A stretch of DNA of 64,000 bases from Cytophagales bacterium (GTDB lineage Bacteria; Bacteroidota; Bacteroidia; Cytophagales; VRUD01), in contig VRUD01000009.1 in the NCBI GenBank assembly GCA_019456305.1, forward strand, positions 1 through 64,000. The letters run 5' to 3'. The position numbers were made by a program, and so were the translations under genes. The notes under the pieces are model-generated. The model worked only from the letters and a program-made list of their open reading frames with translations. It was not told the DNA's origin and searched no databases. This document shows positions 42,864 to 51,996 of the stretch, piece by piece. How positions within the stretch are numbered: the first letter of the stretch is position 1; each line of letters opens with the position of its first letter.

Positions 42864-44465
42864 ATGGACATAACTTCTAAATTGTTTAAAATATTGAAAT
42901 TTCGACCTGTCTGCCGACAGGCAGGTACAATAAATGATGCAACTCATCCCGAGTACTCGGGATTAATAATTATTTTCATCCTGATATTTCAACAAGGTTA
43001 TAATATTTCAGCAAAAACTGTATATGATACCATTGCGGCAGATACAACTTCTGTATTGAATGGTACTTTACAACTGGCAAATCATTACTTCCACCTTGCC
43101 GACTCTTTCCACCAGGTTGCAAGCTATGACAGTTCCAGCTCCTATTACCAAAAGGCAGGTACTATTTTCCTAAAACTTGCACAACTTCAAGAGTCGCCCC
43201 GATCCCGAGTACTCCCCCATAGGATCGTGACTGGCGTGACAGGCGAGATACGGGACAGGCCAGACGACTATCTGATATTATGGGAAAAATATATTGAATG
43301 CCATAATCAGCTTGCCTGGAATTTAGCTATGTATCAGGCTAAATTTGAAAAGGCAATCACTGTTCTAAACAATATTCTATCATTAGGCATTAAAAAATTA
43401 GGTGAAAATCATTATAAAATTGGTGACGTCTATGAAAAATTAGGAATAATCTATGCAAGAAACGGTGATTATCAAAATGCGTTAGAAAATTTTGAGCAAT
43501 CTCTATTAATATTTTTACAAACCTTTGAAGCCGATCATTCCAAATTAGCCTCATGTTACAGCAACCTGGGAAATATTTATTATCTTAAAAGTGATTATCA
43601 GAAAGCTTTAAAATATCATGAGCAATCACTGTCGCTTTATTTAAAAAATTTTGGCAGGAAACACTCCAATGTAGCTAAATGCTATAATAACATTGCAAAT
43701 ATTTACGGGGCTATGGGCGATTTTTACACAGCATTGGAATACTGTCAACAATCCTTAAGGATAAAATTATCAGCCATAGACAAATCCGTCTTAGAAGGAA
43801 AAACCCATAGTTCACTACATCTTGATTTAGCCTCAAGCTATAATAACCTCGGGAATATACTTGCCGACATAGGAGAAATTAACGAAGCAGTAAAAAATTA
43901 TCAACGAAGTATTAAAATACATACAAAATTTCTTGGAGAAAAGCATCCATCAGTTGGTTATCCCAATTTTAACCTTGGCATGTTATATAAGGAAAATGGG
44001 AATTACGAAAAAGCGCTTCATTACCACAAAAAATCTTTAACAATAGATCTTTATAACTTTGGCAGCGAGCATTTTTATGTAGCATGGGATAGAATTTACA
44101 TTGCAGATGTATATGTTAAAATGAATAAATTCGATGATGGATACGAGTTATTAAAAAATGCTTTACCAATATTACTTAAAAATATCGGCTCTTACCACCC
44201 TTTGGTTGCCAGGAGGCATTTGATATTGGCCAGCCTGTTTTTTAAAAAAAATGATATTGGTAATGCCTTATATTATTACCAGAAAGCTATACAATCTTTG
44301 GTGAAAGGATTTTCTGCTGTTAGCATTTATGTAAATCCTGTCTTGCCCACTATTTATGAAGTAAAAGAGGGGAAAGGTACGGTAAATTCTATGCCTGACT
44401 TATTGGAAGCATTGGAGAAAAAGGCAGAGGGTTTTTATGTGAAATGGGAGACCCGGAAGAAGTAG
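42864..44465 (+). CDS. TPR-repeat protein with repeat-derived insertions
   Basis: 533 residues from ATG 42864. A TTG start at 42816 is unlikely because TAACTTTG at 42811-42818, a good -7 element, would overlap it. Around ten tetratricopeptide units (YYNLGNILADIGEINEAVKN type) run from about residue 150 to 500, of the kinesin-light-chain kind. Two repeat-derived segments lie near the N-terminus: RPVCRQAGTINDATHPEYSG (about 14-33) and PRSRVLPHRIVTGVTGEIRD (about 114-134). The hydrophobic LIIIFILIF after the first may act as a signal or anchor. Function unknown. Confidence 0.85.
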   Translation: MDITSKLFKILKFRPVCRQAGTINDATHPEYSGLIIIFILIFQQGYNISAKTVYDTIAADTTSVLNGTLQLANHYFHLADSFHQVASYDSSSSYYQKAGTIFLKLAQLQESPRSRVLPHRIVTGVTGEIRDRPDDYLILWEKYIECHNQLAWNLAMYQAKFEKAITVLNNILSLGIKKLGENHYKIGDVYEKLGIIYARNGDYQNALENFEQSLLIFLQTFEADHSKLASCYSNLGNIYYLKSDYQKALKYHEQSLSLYLKNFGRKHSNVAKCYNNIANIYGAMGDFYTALEYCQQSLRIKLSAIDKSVLEGKTHSSLHLDLASSYNNLGNILADIGEINEAVKNYQRSIKIHTKFLGEKHPSVGYPNFNLGMLYKENGNYEKALHYHKKSLTIDLYNFGSEHFYVAWDRIYIADVYVKMNKFDDGYELLKNALPILLKNIGSYHPLVARRHLILASLFFKKNDIGNALYYYQKAIQSLVKGFSAVSIYVNPVLPTIYEVKEGKGTVNSMPDLLEALEKKAEGFYVKWETRKK

Positions 44466-44502
44466 TGTTAAATTGCATAAATAATCTATATAATTGAATT
44501 TA

Positions 44503-44636
44503 AGTCCAAAGTCCCAAATTCCAAGTAAAAAGTAAAAAGTAAAAAGTAAAAAGTAAAAAGTAAAAATATGGAGGCAGTTTTTTCATTTTACTTTTTACTT
44601 TTTACTTTTTACTTGGAATTTGGGACTTGTGACTTT
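44503..44636. repeat. Inverted repeat with AAGTAAAA microsatellite arms
   Basis: AAAGTCCCAAATTCCAAG (about 44508) and CTTGGAATTTGGGACTT pair, and between them AGTAAAA units face TTTTACT units. The element sits in the 237-bp gap between convergent genes and could terminate both. Confidence 0.8.
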
Positions 44637-44702
44637 TTCCCGCCTCAAAACCTGTTTGCAAATCTATAGAAAACTTACGCAACTAAACACTAGGGGGGCT
44701 AA

Positions 44703-45776
44703 TCACACCGGCACCAGCACTTTCAAAGACTTCGGCACTATGCTCACAACCAACTCCTTCCCCATCTCAACCGGTTCGCCATCCAGATGAACTGTGTCTG
44801 GTTGTTCTCTTTTTATAGTTACCCCTTTAGCTCTGAACATCTCAAAATATTTAAAATTATAGATGGTATGGCTAAATATCCTGTAAACAAATTCAACAAT
44901 CCTGCTTTTAGGAAAGGGCTTCAAAATACAAACATCTACCAGGCCGTCTTTTATATCTGCCTCAGGAGATAAATAAATATTATTACCGTATTGTTTTCCA
45001 TTGGCAAGACTGATCAAGATGGCTTTCCTTTTAAAATATTTTTTACCCTTTGGAATAACTTTGCTTCCTCCTCCCGAGTAATCGAGATGGGGTATTTCAC
45101 AGGGTGAATCTATCTCTATTTCATAATTTTGCGGTTTATATTTAAAAAACTCAGATAATACAATGTCAAAATACGCTTTGAATCCCCTTTTTTTTCCTTC
45201 TGCATACAATCTGGCAACGTAAGCATCAAGACCAGTACCGGCAGTATTAAAAAAAGGATTTCCATTTATAGTACACGAATCAATTAGTGAGACACGGCAA
45301 TTATCAAGTAAACTGACAGCCTTATTTATCTTTAAAGGTATTTTCAATTCCCTTGCAAGTCCATTGCCTGAACCCTTTGGAATAATGCCCAATTTTATAT
45401 CAGTATTAACCAATTCCTTTGCAATCTCATTCACCGTTCCATCTCCTCCCACAGCTACAACTATATTAACGCCATTATTTTTTGCTTCTTTTGCTATTGT
45501 AGTAGCATGTCCCGGCTTTTCAGTGACCAGGATTTCCGCGCCGCTATTCCTTGACGAATCAGTGAACCGGTGAACCGGTGAACCGGTGAATTGCCTACCC
45601 CGTCCGAAGGACCGGGGCTTCGCTTTTCTTCTCTCCGTTTCTCCGATTCCCCGTTTCTCCGGTTCAGAGGGGCTTGGAGTGGTTTTAAAGGCACCCTCTA
45701 TCAACTGCGGGATATTTTTTTTTGATTTTGTTCCTGACAGTGGATTTATTACGAAAATAATTTTACTTTTGTTCAA
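44703..45776 (-). CDS. YegS/BmrU-type lipid kinase with in-frame repeat
   Basis: 357 residues. Diacylglycerol-kinase catalytic domain with IIFVINPLSGTKSKK, VAVGGDGTVNEIAKE (108-122) and PKGSGNGLARE (133-143). The C-terminal lobe ends with EPVEMGKELVVSIVPKSLKV. It phosphorylates a membrane lipid; the true substrate in Bacteroidota is not known. Residues about 33-80 (EPEKRGIGETERR ... SPVHRFTDSSRNSGAE) are a family-A repeat. Without it the protein has the usual length of about 305. The insert lies between the first strand-helix unit and the next strand, probably a surface loop. Confidence 0.92.
   Translation of the reverse strand: MNKSKIIFVINPLSGTKSKKNIPQLIEGAFKTTPSPSEPEKRGIGETERRKAKPRSFGRGRQFTGSPVHRFTDSSRNSGAEILVTEKPGHATTIAKEAKNNGVNIVVAVGGDGTVNEIAKELVNTDIKLGIIPKGSGNGLARELKIPLKINKAVSLLDNCRVSLIDSCTINGNPFFNTAGTGLDAYVARLYAEGKKRGFKAYFDIVLSEFFKYKPQNYEIEIDSPCEIPHLDYSGGGSKVIPKGKKYFKRKAILISLANGKQYGNNIYLSPEADIKDGLVDVCILKPFPKSRIVEFVYRIFSHTIYNFKYFEMFRAKGVTIKREQPDTVHLDGEPVEMGKELVVSIVPKSLKVLVPV
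45536..45678 (-). repeat. In-frame coding repeat, family A, copy 3
   Basis: Landmarks CTATTCCTTGACGAATC, tandem GGTGAACC units, then CTCCGTTTCTCCGATTCCCC. A nested palindrome CCCCGTCCGAAGGACCGGGG adds SFGRGR. It has the same frame and orientation as copies 1 and 2. Confidence 0.88.
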
Positions 45777-45781
45777 AATAT

Positions 45782-46093
45782 ATTTAACCTAAAAATCTAA
45801 ATTAAAAAAAACAACTTAAATTGTAAGCATTATTAACATCATGCATCAAATTATCAGTTACTGGATGCTGGTTACTGGGTGCTGGTTGACCCTATTATTA
45901 TTAATTTTTTACTTTTACGGCAACTAAATTAAGGAAGTATCATAACATTTACATTCACCCCGTTAGATATTTTTATACTATCAGGTAAATGTTTATAAAT
46001 GTTGCATTATATGTTACTTGTTTGTTGCTTTTATTGATTATATCTAACGGGGTCAACTTTTCTTTCTTTTTAATTTAGATTTTTAGGTTTAAT
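45782..46093. mobile_element. Possible 310-bp MITE with nested inverted repeats
   Basis: TTAACCTAAAAATCTAAATT (from 45782) and AATTTAGATTTTTAGGTTTAA (to about 46093) are terminal arms. CCCCGTTAGATAT (45958-45970) and ATATCTAACGGGG (46040-46052) form a second, internal pair. Copies of CAGCACCCAGTACCCAG and its complement lie in and beside it. No frame of note is present in 45777-46314. Confidence 0.5.
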
Positions 46094-46314
46094 TTTGTAT
46101 CAGAATTTCAAAGTTTTTAAAGATCTGTTTATGAATTTATCTTTCTTGCTTTTAATAATCAGGTTCTGGGCACTGGGTTCTGGGTTATTAGTAATTCTTC
46201 CTGACAGTAGTTACTCTACCAGCACCCAGTACCCAGTAACTTTATATCATTTTTACTTTGCTCAATTTTTAGTAATTTTATTTTTTAATCAACTTACCAA
46301 GTTATATTCTTAAA

Positions 46315-48396
46315 ATGAGCATACAATTATTTTTCAAAAATATTTATTTTGCTCAACGAGGCGACAGGATAATCTTTTTTCTGCAACGGTGCAAATTTTT
46401 GTTGATATTATTGCACTTCCTCTGTTTGCCATTCCGGGCTACATCCCAAATTGGAGCGTCTTTTGACGAATCCATAGTTTATACAATATGCGAAGATAAC
46501 ATTGGCAACCTGTGGATTGGCACTTATGGTTTAGGCATTTACATTTATGATGGCAAGAAGCTCATAAATATTTCAGAAGAAGAAGGCATGAATAGCGATT
46601 TGGTGTATTCCATCCTTGAAGATCGCTCAGGTGATTTATGGATTGGTACATCAGGAGCCGGGGTATCGCGATTGCAGCTTGATAAACAAAGTCTTAAACA
46701 ATCATCCTTTAAATTTACCCATTTCACTAAAAAGATTAGCCTGATCAGCAACGAAATATACACGATCATTCAGGATAAAAATGGTTTGCTTTGGTTAGGT
46801 ACAAATGATGCCGGAGCCACGCTGTTTGACCCTAAACTTGTTGGCAGGACAGACCAGGATATCAACCCATTTATGCACATCACAGAAGGCCGGGGGCTGA
46901 ATCATTACAGCGTTCAGGCAATCCGGGAAGACAAAAACGGAAAGCTCTGGTTAGGTACCCGGGGAGGTGGGATAAGCAGGCTTGACCCCGAACAAAATTT
47001 AGCTGATAAAAATGTACCTTTAAAATTTACCTACTTCACCACTGAAAACGGATTATCACATAATGAAATATCTGCAATTATAGAAGACAATTCAGGCAAT
47101 TTATGGTTTTGTACAGGGGGTGGCGGAATAACTATGCTTCCTGCAGACCAGATCAATGATACATTGCCTGAATTTGTCTATCTTACTACCCAAAAAACCT
47201 GTCCTGAAGGTAGAAACTGTATTAAAAAATTAAGCAATAAAAAGATATTTTCAATATTGCAGGATTCAAAAGGAAACTTCTGGATTGGCACGGATGGCAG
47301 CGGCATTTCACGATTAAAGCCTGACTTGCTCACGCTAAAGCAGGGAAAACTGGATGGATCGAAATTTACACATTTTACTACCGAAGACGGATTGAGCCAT
47401 AATATTATTACGTCAATATTTGAAGATAGATCCGGAATTATATGGATCGGTACCGAAGGTGGTGGGATAAACCGGTTTGACGGCAAAAATTTCACCCATT
47501 TTACTGAAAAATGGGTGAAAACTGAGAGGAAAAGGAAAGAAGAAGAAGCAAAGCGAATAAAAAAAGAAGCTGAAGCCAGGGTGAAAGCCAACGAAGATAG
47601 CTTAATAAATGTATCTAAAGCCGAAAAACTGGCCGAAGAAAAAAGATTGAAAGAAGAAGCTGAAGCCAAAGCTAAAGCTGAAGCAGAGAAATTGAAAAAA
47701 GAGGCTGAAAGGAAAAAATTGTTAGCAGAATATAAAGAAAATTTAGATTTTGCAGACATGGCACGCATGGAAGAACGACCGGATTGGGCTGACGCCTCCC
47801 TTGTTTATAAAGAAACAAAAGCCGAAGCTGTATGGCTGAAAAAAGAAGTCGAAAGAGAGAAGAAAATTCTTAAAAATATAACAACGATCACTGAAGCTGA
47901 TAAAGAGCTTTTGGTATTTGTCGCTGAGAGTGAAAACTTTGAAAGAAAATCAAAAGGCGGTTCATTCGACCTTGAATATGAAACCCTCCAGCAACAAGTT
48001 GAATCTAAAGAAAATGTATTATCAGGAGAAAGCCAAATAAGTAAAAAGGCTAAAGAAGAAGAAAAAAGGGCTATATTAAATCAACAAGCAATAAAAGAGC
48101 ACCTCAAGATCATCATTATTGAGATGGCAGAAACAGAACGAGCTGAAAAAATAGCCAGTTTAAAGCTCCAGGCAGGCAAAAATATACCCAAAGATCAGTT
48201 TACCCCTAAAATAATTGAAAAATCAGAGCAAGGCACCTTTAAAACGATTAAATATATCATCATACAATACCCTGCAAAGCAAATTGTATTTCAGCAGATC
48301 AGCTACATTTGGGGTGTTGTTTCTTATTATAAAAATGAAAAGGAAATTGATGAAAAAATTTATTTGAGTGAGATTGAAAAATATAAAGATAAATAA
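46315..48396 (+). CDS. Secreted regulator-type propeller protein with coiled-coil tail
   Basis: 693 residues with a long N-terminal signal segment (about 25-45). Residues 50-400 hold repeats like GNLWIGTYGLGIYIYDGK, the two-component-regulator propeller (Reg_prop) type. From about 400 to 620 there is a charged coiled coil (KRKEEEAKRIKKEAEARVKA), and a C-terminal segment of unknown fold follows. Unlike hybrid sensors it has no Y_Y_Y domain, membrane helix after the propeller, kinase or phosphatase. It lies 74 bp upstream of the propeller-phosphatase gene, so the two may be cotranscribed and function together. Confidence 0.88.
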   Translation: MSIQLFFKNIYFAQRGDRIIFFLQRCKFLLILLHFLCLPFRATSQIGASFDESIVYTICEDNIGNLWIGTYGLGIYIYDGKKLINISEEEGMNSDLVYSILEDRSGDLWIGTSGAGVSRLQLDKQSLKQSSFKFTHFTKKISLISNEIYTIIQDKNGLLWLGTNDAGATLFDPKLVGRTDQDINPFMHITEGRGLNHYSVQAIREDKNGKLWLGTRGGGISRLDPEQNLADKNVPLKFTYFTTENGLSHNEISAIIEDNSGNLWFCTGGGGITMLPADQINDTLPEFVYLTTQKTCPEGRNCIKKLSNKKIFSILQDSKGNFWIGTDGSGISRLKPDLLTLKQGKLDGSKFTHFTTEDGLSHNIITSIFEDRSGIIWIGTEGGGINRFDGKNFTHFTEKWVKTERKRKEEEAKRIKKEAEARVKANEDSLINVSKAEKLAEEKRLKEEAEAKAKAEAEKLKKEAERKKLLAEYKENLDFADMARMEERPDWADASLVYKETKAEAVWLKKEVEREKKILKNITTITEADKELLVFVAESENFERKSKGGSFDLEYETLQQQVESKENVLSGESQISKKAKEEEKRAILNQQAIKEHLKIIIIEMAETERAEKIASLKLQAGKNIPKDQFTPKIIEKSEQGTFKTIKYIIIQYPAKQIVFQQISYIWGVVSYYKNEKEIDEKIYLSEIEKYKDK

Positions 48397-48470
48397 CGAA
48401 AAAAGAAAAATTTCTCTACTTTTGTATCGCTCAATTGTAATGAGAATGGAACAATAAAGCAATAGTAACA

Positions 48471-51400
48471 ATGAAACCAAAAATCATTTATCCATCATTT
48501 ATTTTATTGATTGCCTACTGCCTACTGCGTACTGTCAACTGTTTTTCACAAACCTCAAACTTCATACACTACGGAGCGCCACAGGGGCTGGTACAATCTC
48601 AGGTTCAGACACTCGAACAGGATAATGATGGAAATCTCTGGATTGGCACGATGGCCGGCTTGTCAAGATACAATGGAAAAACCTTTATTTCCTATACAAG
48701 AAAAGACGGCCTGGCTGAAGATTGGATAACTGCTTCATATAAAGACAACCTGGGCAATATCTGGCTTGGGCATTGGGGTGGAGGGGTATCCAAGCTTTCC
48801 CTGAGTGAGGGTGCAGGGGCAAGTTATCATGGAAAAATAATTGAAAATATAAACTTTGAAAAATTCAGCGGCTTTAATCCAATTACCCGGATCATCCAGG
48901 ATAGTAAGGGCAATTTCTGGTATGCTACTGAAGGGTCAGGTATATATAAATATGACATCCGGTCTAGTAAAGTGATCCCTATATCAACAAAGGAGGGTTT
49001 AAGAAGTGATAACGTCAGTTCAATTTGCGAGGATAATTATGGCAGGTTGTGGATCGGAACTGATAAGGGTATCACCATTTATGACACTGCCTTTGACATA
49101 AATACTACCCAGGCATATAGTTATTTAAATGATCAGAATGTATTGTCAGGCAATAAAATAACCTGTATTTCATTGTTATTGGGCAATGAGATCTGGATAG
49201 GCACCGCAGAGAATGGAATTGTAATGATAAAATCTATTCCCGGTATCCTGGATTCAGTAAAGACAAGGCATGCCTCGGCTTTACTCATTAAACAGGATCT
49301 GCTGGCCACTTTACGAAAAACTGATGGATTAGGATCTGACAAAATCCAAACCATTTACCAGGATAGGGAAAATAATATTTGGATAGGAACAAGAGATGCC
49401 GGTATCACTCAATATGTACCGGACATAAGCCCCCTTGCCTCCCGCAATGCTGGCCCGATGTCCACTGGACATCGTCCTCCCCAAAGGGGGGACTTTACCA
49501 CCCCAATTGCCAAAGGCAAAAGCGATGGCAAAGTCCCCCCCTTTGGGGGGGCTGGTAGGGGGGCTTCAACCTTGTCAAAAGGCATTTTTATGACCTATAG
49601 TTTTAAAAAATTCGGTACAAAACAAGGACTGAATTATGATTTTGTTAATGATATCATACAAGACAGAGAAGGAATTCTATGGATCGGAACTGATATCGGT
49701 GTAAATCAGTTCAGAGGCGAAAGATTCCAGATATATGACGAATCAAATGGATTGATAAACGGTATCGTATGGGCAATTTTGCAGGACCGTAGAGGCAGCT
49801 TCTGGTTTGGAACCAATGGAGGCATCTCCAGGTTCATTTTTCCGATTACCCCTCATACCGATCAGTTTTCTTCTGAACCTGTCGTTACAAACTATACCAT
49901 TAAGGATGGTTTAAGAAGTAATATTATATATTCGATTTTTGAAGATAAACAAGGAGCTCTGTGGTTTGGAACCCGCAATGGAGGTGTTTGTAAATTATCA
50001 CCGGGAAGTTCGAAATTTGAGATATTTACTACCGGAATTGGTTTAATTAACAATACCGTTTATTCCATAAGTGATGATAAGATGGGGAATCTTTGGTTTG
50101 GTACAAGAGAAGGCGCTTTTTTGTTTGACCCGAAGACTCGTGTATTTAAAAAACCCCCGGGAGATAATGGAGTTGGAAGATACAAAGTGTATAAAATATT
50201 TAAAGATAGTAAAGACAATTTATGGTTTGGCATTTTAGGTGGGCTTTTAACAATGTATGATGGAAAACATTTTAAAAAATTCGGAAAAGATGTCGGACTA
50301 AAACATAAATTTATTCTTTGTATTACTGAAGATAAAGAAAACAATCTTTGGTTTGGCGCTTATGGTGGCGGCATATATAAATATGACGGCAAGAAGTTTA
50401 CAAATTATTCTTCAAAAGATGGTATGAGCTCTGGTTCACCATTTTTTCTCACATGCGACAATAATAATAATATTTGGGTCGGGCTTAGCCAGGGAATAGA
50501 TAAATTCGACCAGAAAACCAAAACCTTTAAACATTATGGAAAGCAGGAAGGATTCTTCGGGATAAAAACCGTTCAAAATGCTGTTTGTAATGACCGGCAA
50601 GGTAACATCTGGATCGGCACCATCATGGGAGTTGTTAAATACGATCCTTCAAAAGATATAGTTAATTCATTTGAACCCCTTACACATATTAATAAAATAC
50701 GTATCCATTTAAAAGATGCTAAATTTCCTGCTAATGCTGTTTTCTCTTACGATCAAAATCATTTAACCTTTCACTTTATAGGCGTTAGCCTGACCAATCC
50801 TGAAAAAGTTCTCTACCAGCACAAATTAGAAGGATTTGATAAAGAATGGTCACCACATAGCAAAGAAAATTTTATAACCTATTCTAATTTACCCGGAGGC
50901 AAATATACTTTCATGGTTAAAGCCCGCAACAATGACGGGGTTTGGAATAAACAGCCAACTATGTATCAATTTACTGTTGAAAAACCCTGGTGGCAAACCT
51001 GGTGGTTCTATACATTGTGTGGTTTGTTTGTGACTGGCGGCTTTTATTCATTTGTAAAAATAAGGACTACCTCTCTACAAAAAGCAAAGCGGGTGCTGGA
51101 GAACAAAGTAAGCGAAAGAACCCAAGAACTATCAGAAGCAAACAAAAGTATAACCGACAGCATCAATTATGCGTCCCGCATACAGGACGCCATCCTGCCC
51201 GATACGGCTCAACTCCGGAAATTTTTTCCTGACTCCTTTGTATATTATAAGATAAAGGATATTGTAAGCGGAGATATTCCCTGGCTAATGCAAGCAGGTG
51301 ACGATATTTATGTAACTGTTGTGGACTGTACAGGTCATGGAGTGCCGGGAGCTATGTTATCAATGATCGGGCATTTCCTGCTTAAAGAAACAATAAGCAG

Positions 51401-51911
51401 CAAAAATATTTTGCAGCCCTCTGAAATTTTGAACCGTATACATGATGGTGTTAACCTTACGTTGAATCAGAATATAAATACAGATTCAGAAGATGGAATG
51501 GATATAGCGCTTTGCAAGATCAATTTAAAGAACATGGAAGTAGAGTATGCAGGCGCTCATCGTCCCTTATTACACATTAGCAATGGTGTTGTATCTGAAA
51601 TAAAGGGCGACCGGTTTCCCATTGGAGGAATGCAGCACGCCAGGAAAGGCCGGGAAATCATATTTACAAACCACCGTATAAAGATCAAGAAAGAAGACAG
51701 CATTTTCTTTTATTCTGACGGGCTTACAGACCAGTTTGGCGGACCTGATGATAAAAAATTCTCCCAAAGAAGGGTTAAAGATTTATTGCTTGATAATCAA
51801 CATCTACCGATGCAGGAACAAAAAGAACTCCTGGAAAATACCATTGAACAATGGATGAACGGCAGTAAAGATCAAACAGATGATATTTTGCTTATTGGAA
51901 TCCGCTTTTAA
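48471..51911 (+). CDS. Propeller-Y_Y_Y sensor with SpoIIE/PP2C phosphatase output
   Basis: 1146 residues. Signal peptide (1-25), Reg_prop propeller repeats (about 30-740, units like GNLWIGTMAGLSRYNGK), a Y_Y_Y domain (HKLEGFDKEWSPHSKENFI region, about 760-840), one membrane helix (WFYTLCGLFVTGGFYSFV, about 845-862), a coiled coil, and a PP2C domain with KDIVSGDIPW, DCTGHGVPGAM, EDGMDIALCKI and SDGLTDQFGGPDD. It would sense a periplasmic ligand and dephosphorylate a cytoplasmic partner-switch protein, perhaps a SiaC-type one. Residues about 320-368 are a family-B repeat between propeller blades. The usual SGDFYWF is SGDIPWL here. Confidence 0.92.
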   Translation: MKPKIIYPSFILLIAYCLLRTVNCFSQTSNFIHYGAPQGLVQSQVQTLEQDNDGNLWIGTMAGLSRYNGKTFISYTRKDGLAEDWITASYKDNLGNIWLGHWGGGVSKLSLSEGAGASYHGKIIENINFEKFSGFNPITRIIQDSKGNFWYATEGSGIYKYDIRSSKVIPISTKEGLRSDNVSSICEDNYGRLWIGTDKGITIYDTAFDINTTQAYSYLNDQNVLSGNKITCISLLLGNEIWIGTAENGIVMIKSIPGILDSVKTRHASALLIKQDLLATLRKTDGLGSDKIQTIYQDRENNIWIGTRDAGITQYVPDISPLASRNAGPMSTGHRPPQRGDFTTPIAKGKSDGKVPPFGGAGRGASTLSKGIFMTYSFKKFGTKQGLNYDFVNDIIQDREGILWIGTDIGVNQFRGERFQIYDESNGLINGIVWAILQDRRGSFWFGTNGGISRFIFPITPHTDQFSSEPVVTNYTIKDGLRSNIIYSIFEDKQGALWFGTRNGGVCKLSPGSSKFEIFTTGIGLINNTVYSISDDKMGNLWFGTREGAFLFDPKTRVFKKPPGDNGVGRYKVYKIFKDSKDNLWFGILGGLLTMYDGKHFKKFGKDVGLKHKFILCITEDKENNLWFGAYGGGIYKYDGKKFTNYSSKDGMSSGSPFFLTCDNNNNIWVGLSQGIDKFDQKTKTFKHYGKQEGFFGIKTVQNAVCNDRQGNIWIGTIMGVVKYDPSKDIVNSFEPLTHINKIRIHLKDAKFPANAVFSYDQNHLTFHFIGVSLTNPEKVLYQHKLEGFDKEWSPHSKENFITYSNLPGGKYTFMVKARNNDGVWNKQPTMYQFTVEKPWWQTWWFYTLCGLFVTGGFYSFVKIRTTSLQKAKRVLENKVSERTQELSEANKSITDSINYASRIQDAILPDTAQLRKFFPDSFVYYKIKDIVSGDIPWLMQAGDDIYVTVVDCTGHGVPGAMLSMIGHFLLKETISSKNILQPSEILNRIHDGVNLTLNQNINTDSEDGMDIALCKINLKNMEVEYAGAHRPLLHISNGVVSEIKGDRFPIGGMQHARKGREIIFTNHRIKIKKEDSIFFYSDGLTDQFGGPDDKKFSQRRVKDLLLDNQHLPMQEQKELLENTIEQWMNGSKDQTDDILLIGIRF
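49431..49575 (+). repeat. In-frame coding repeat, family B, copy 2
   Basis: Encodes LASRNAGPMSTGHRPPQRGD and then KGKSDGKVPPFGGAGRGAS. The DNA shares CCTCCCGCAATGCTGGCCCG and CATCGTCCTCCCCAAA with copy 1 (39962-40135, on the other strand), and the reading frame is the same. Confidence 0.88.
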
Positions 51912-51996
51912 TTGAAGATTGAAGATGGTTTTGCCACTAATTACACTAATTTTTTCAACCCTTTTTTAGTGAAAATTCGTGTAATTCGTGGTTATA

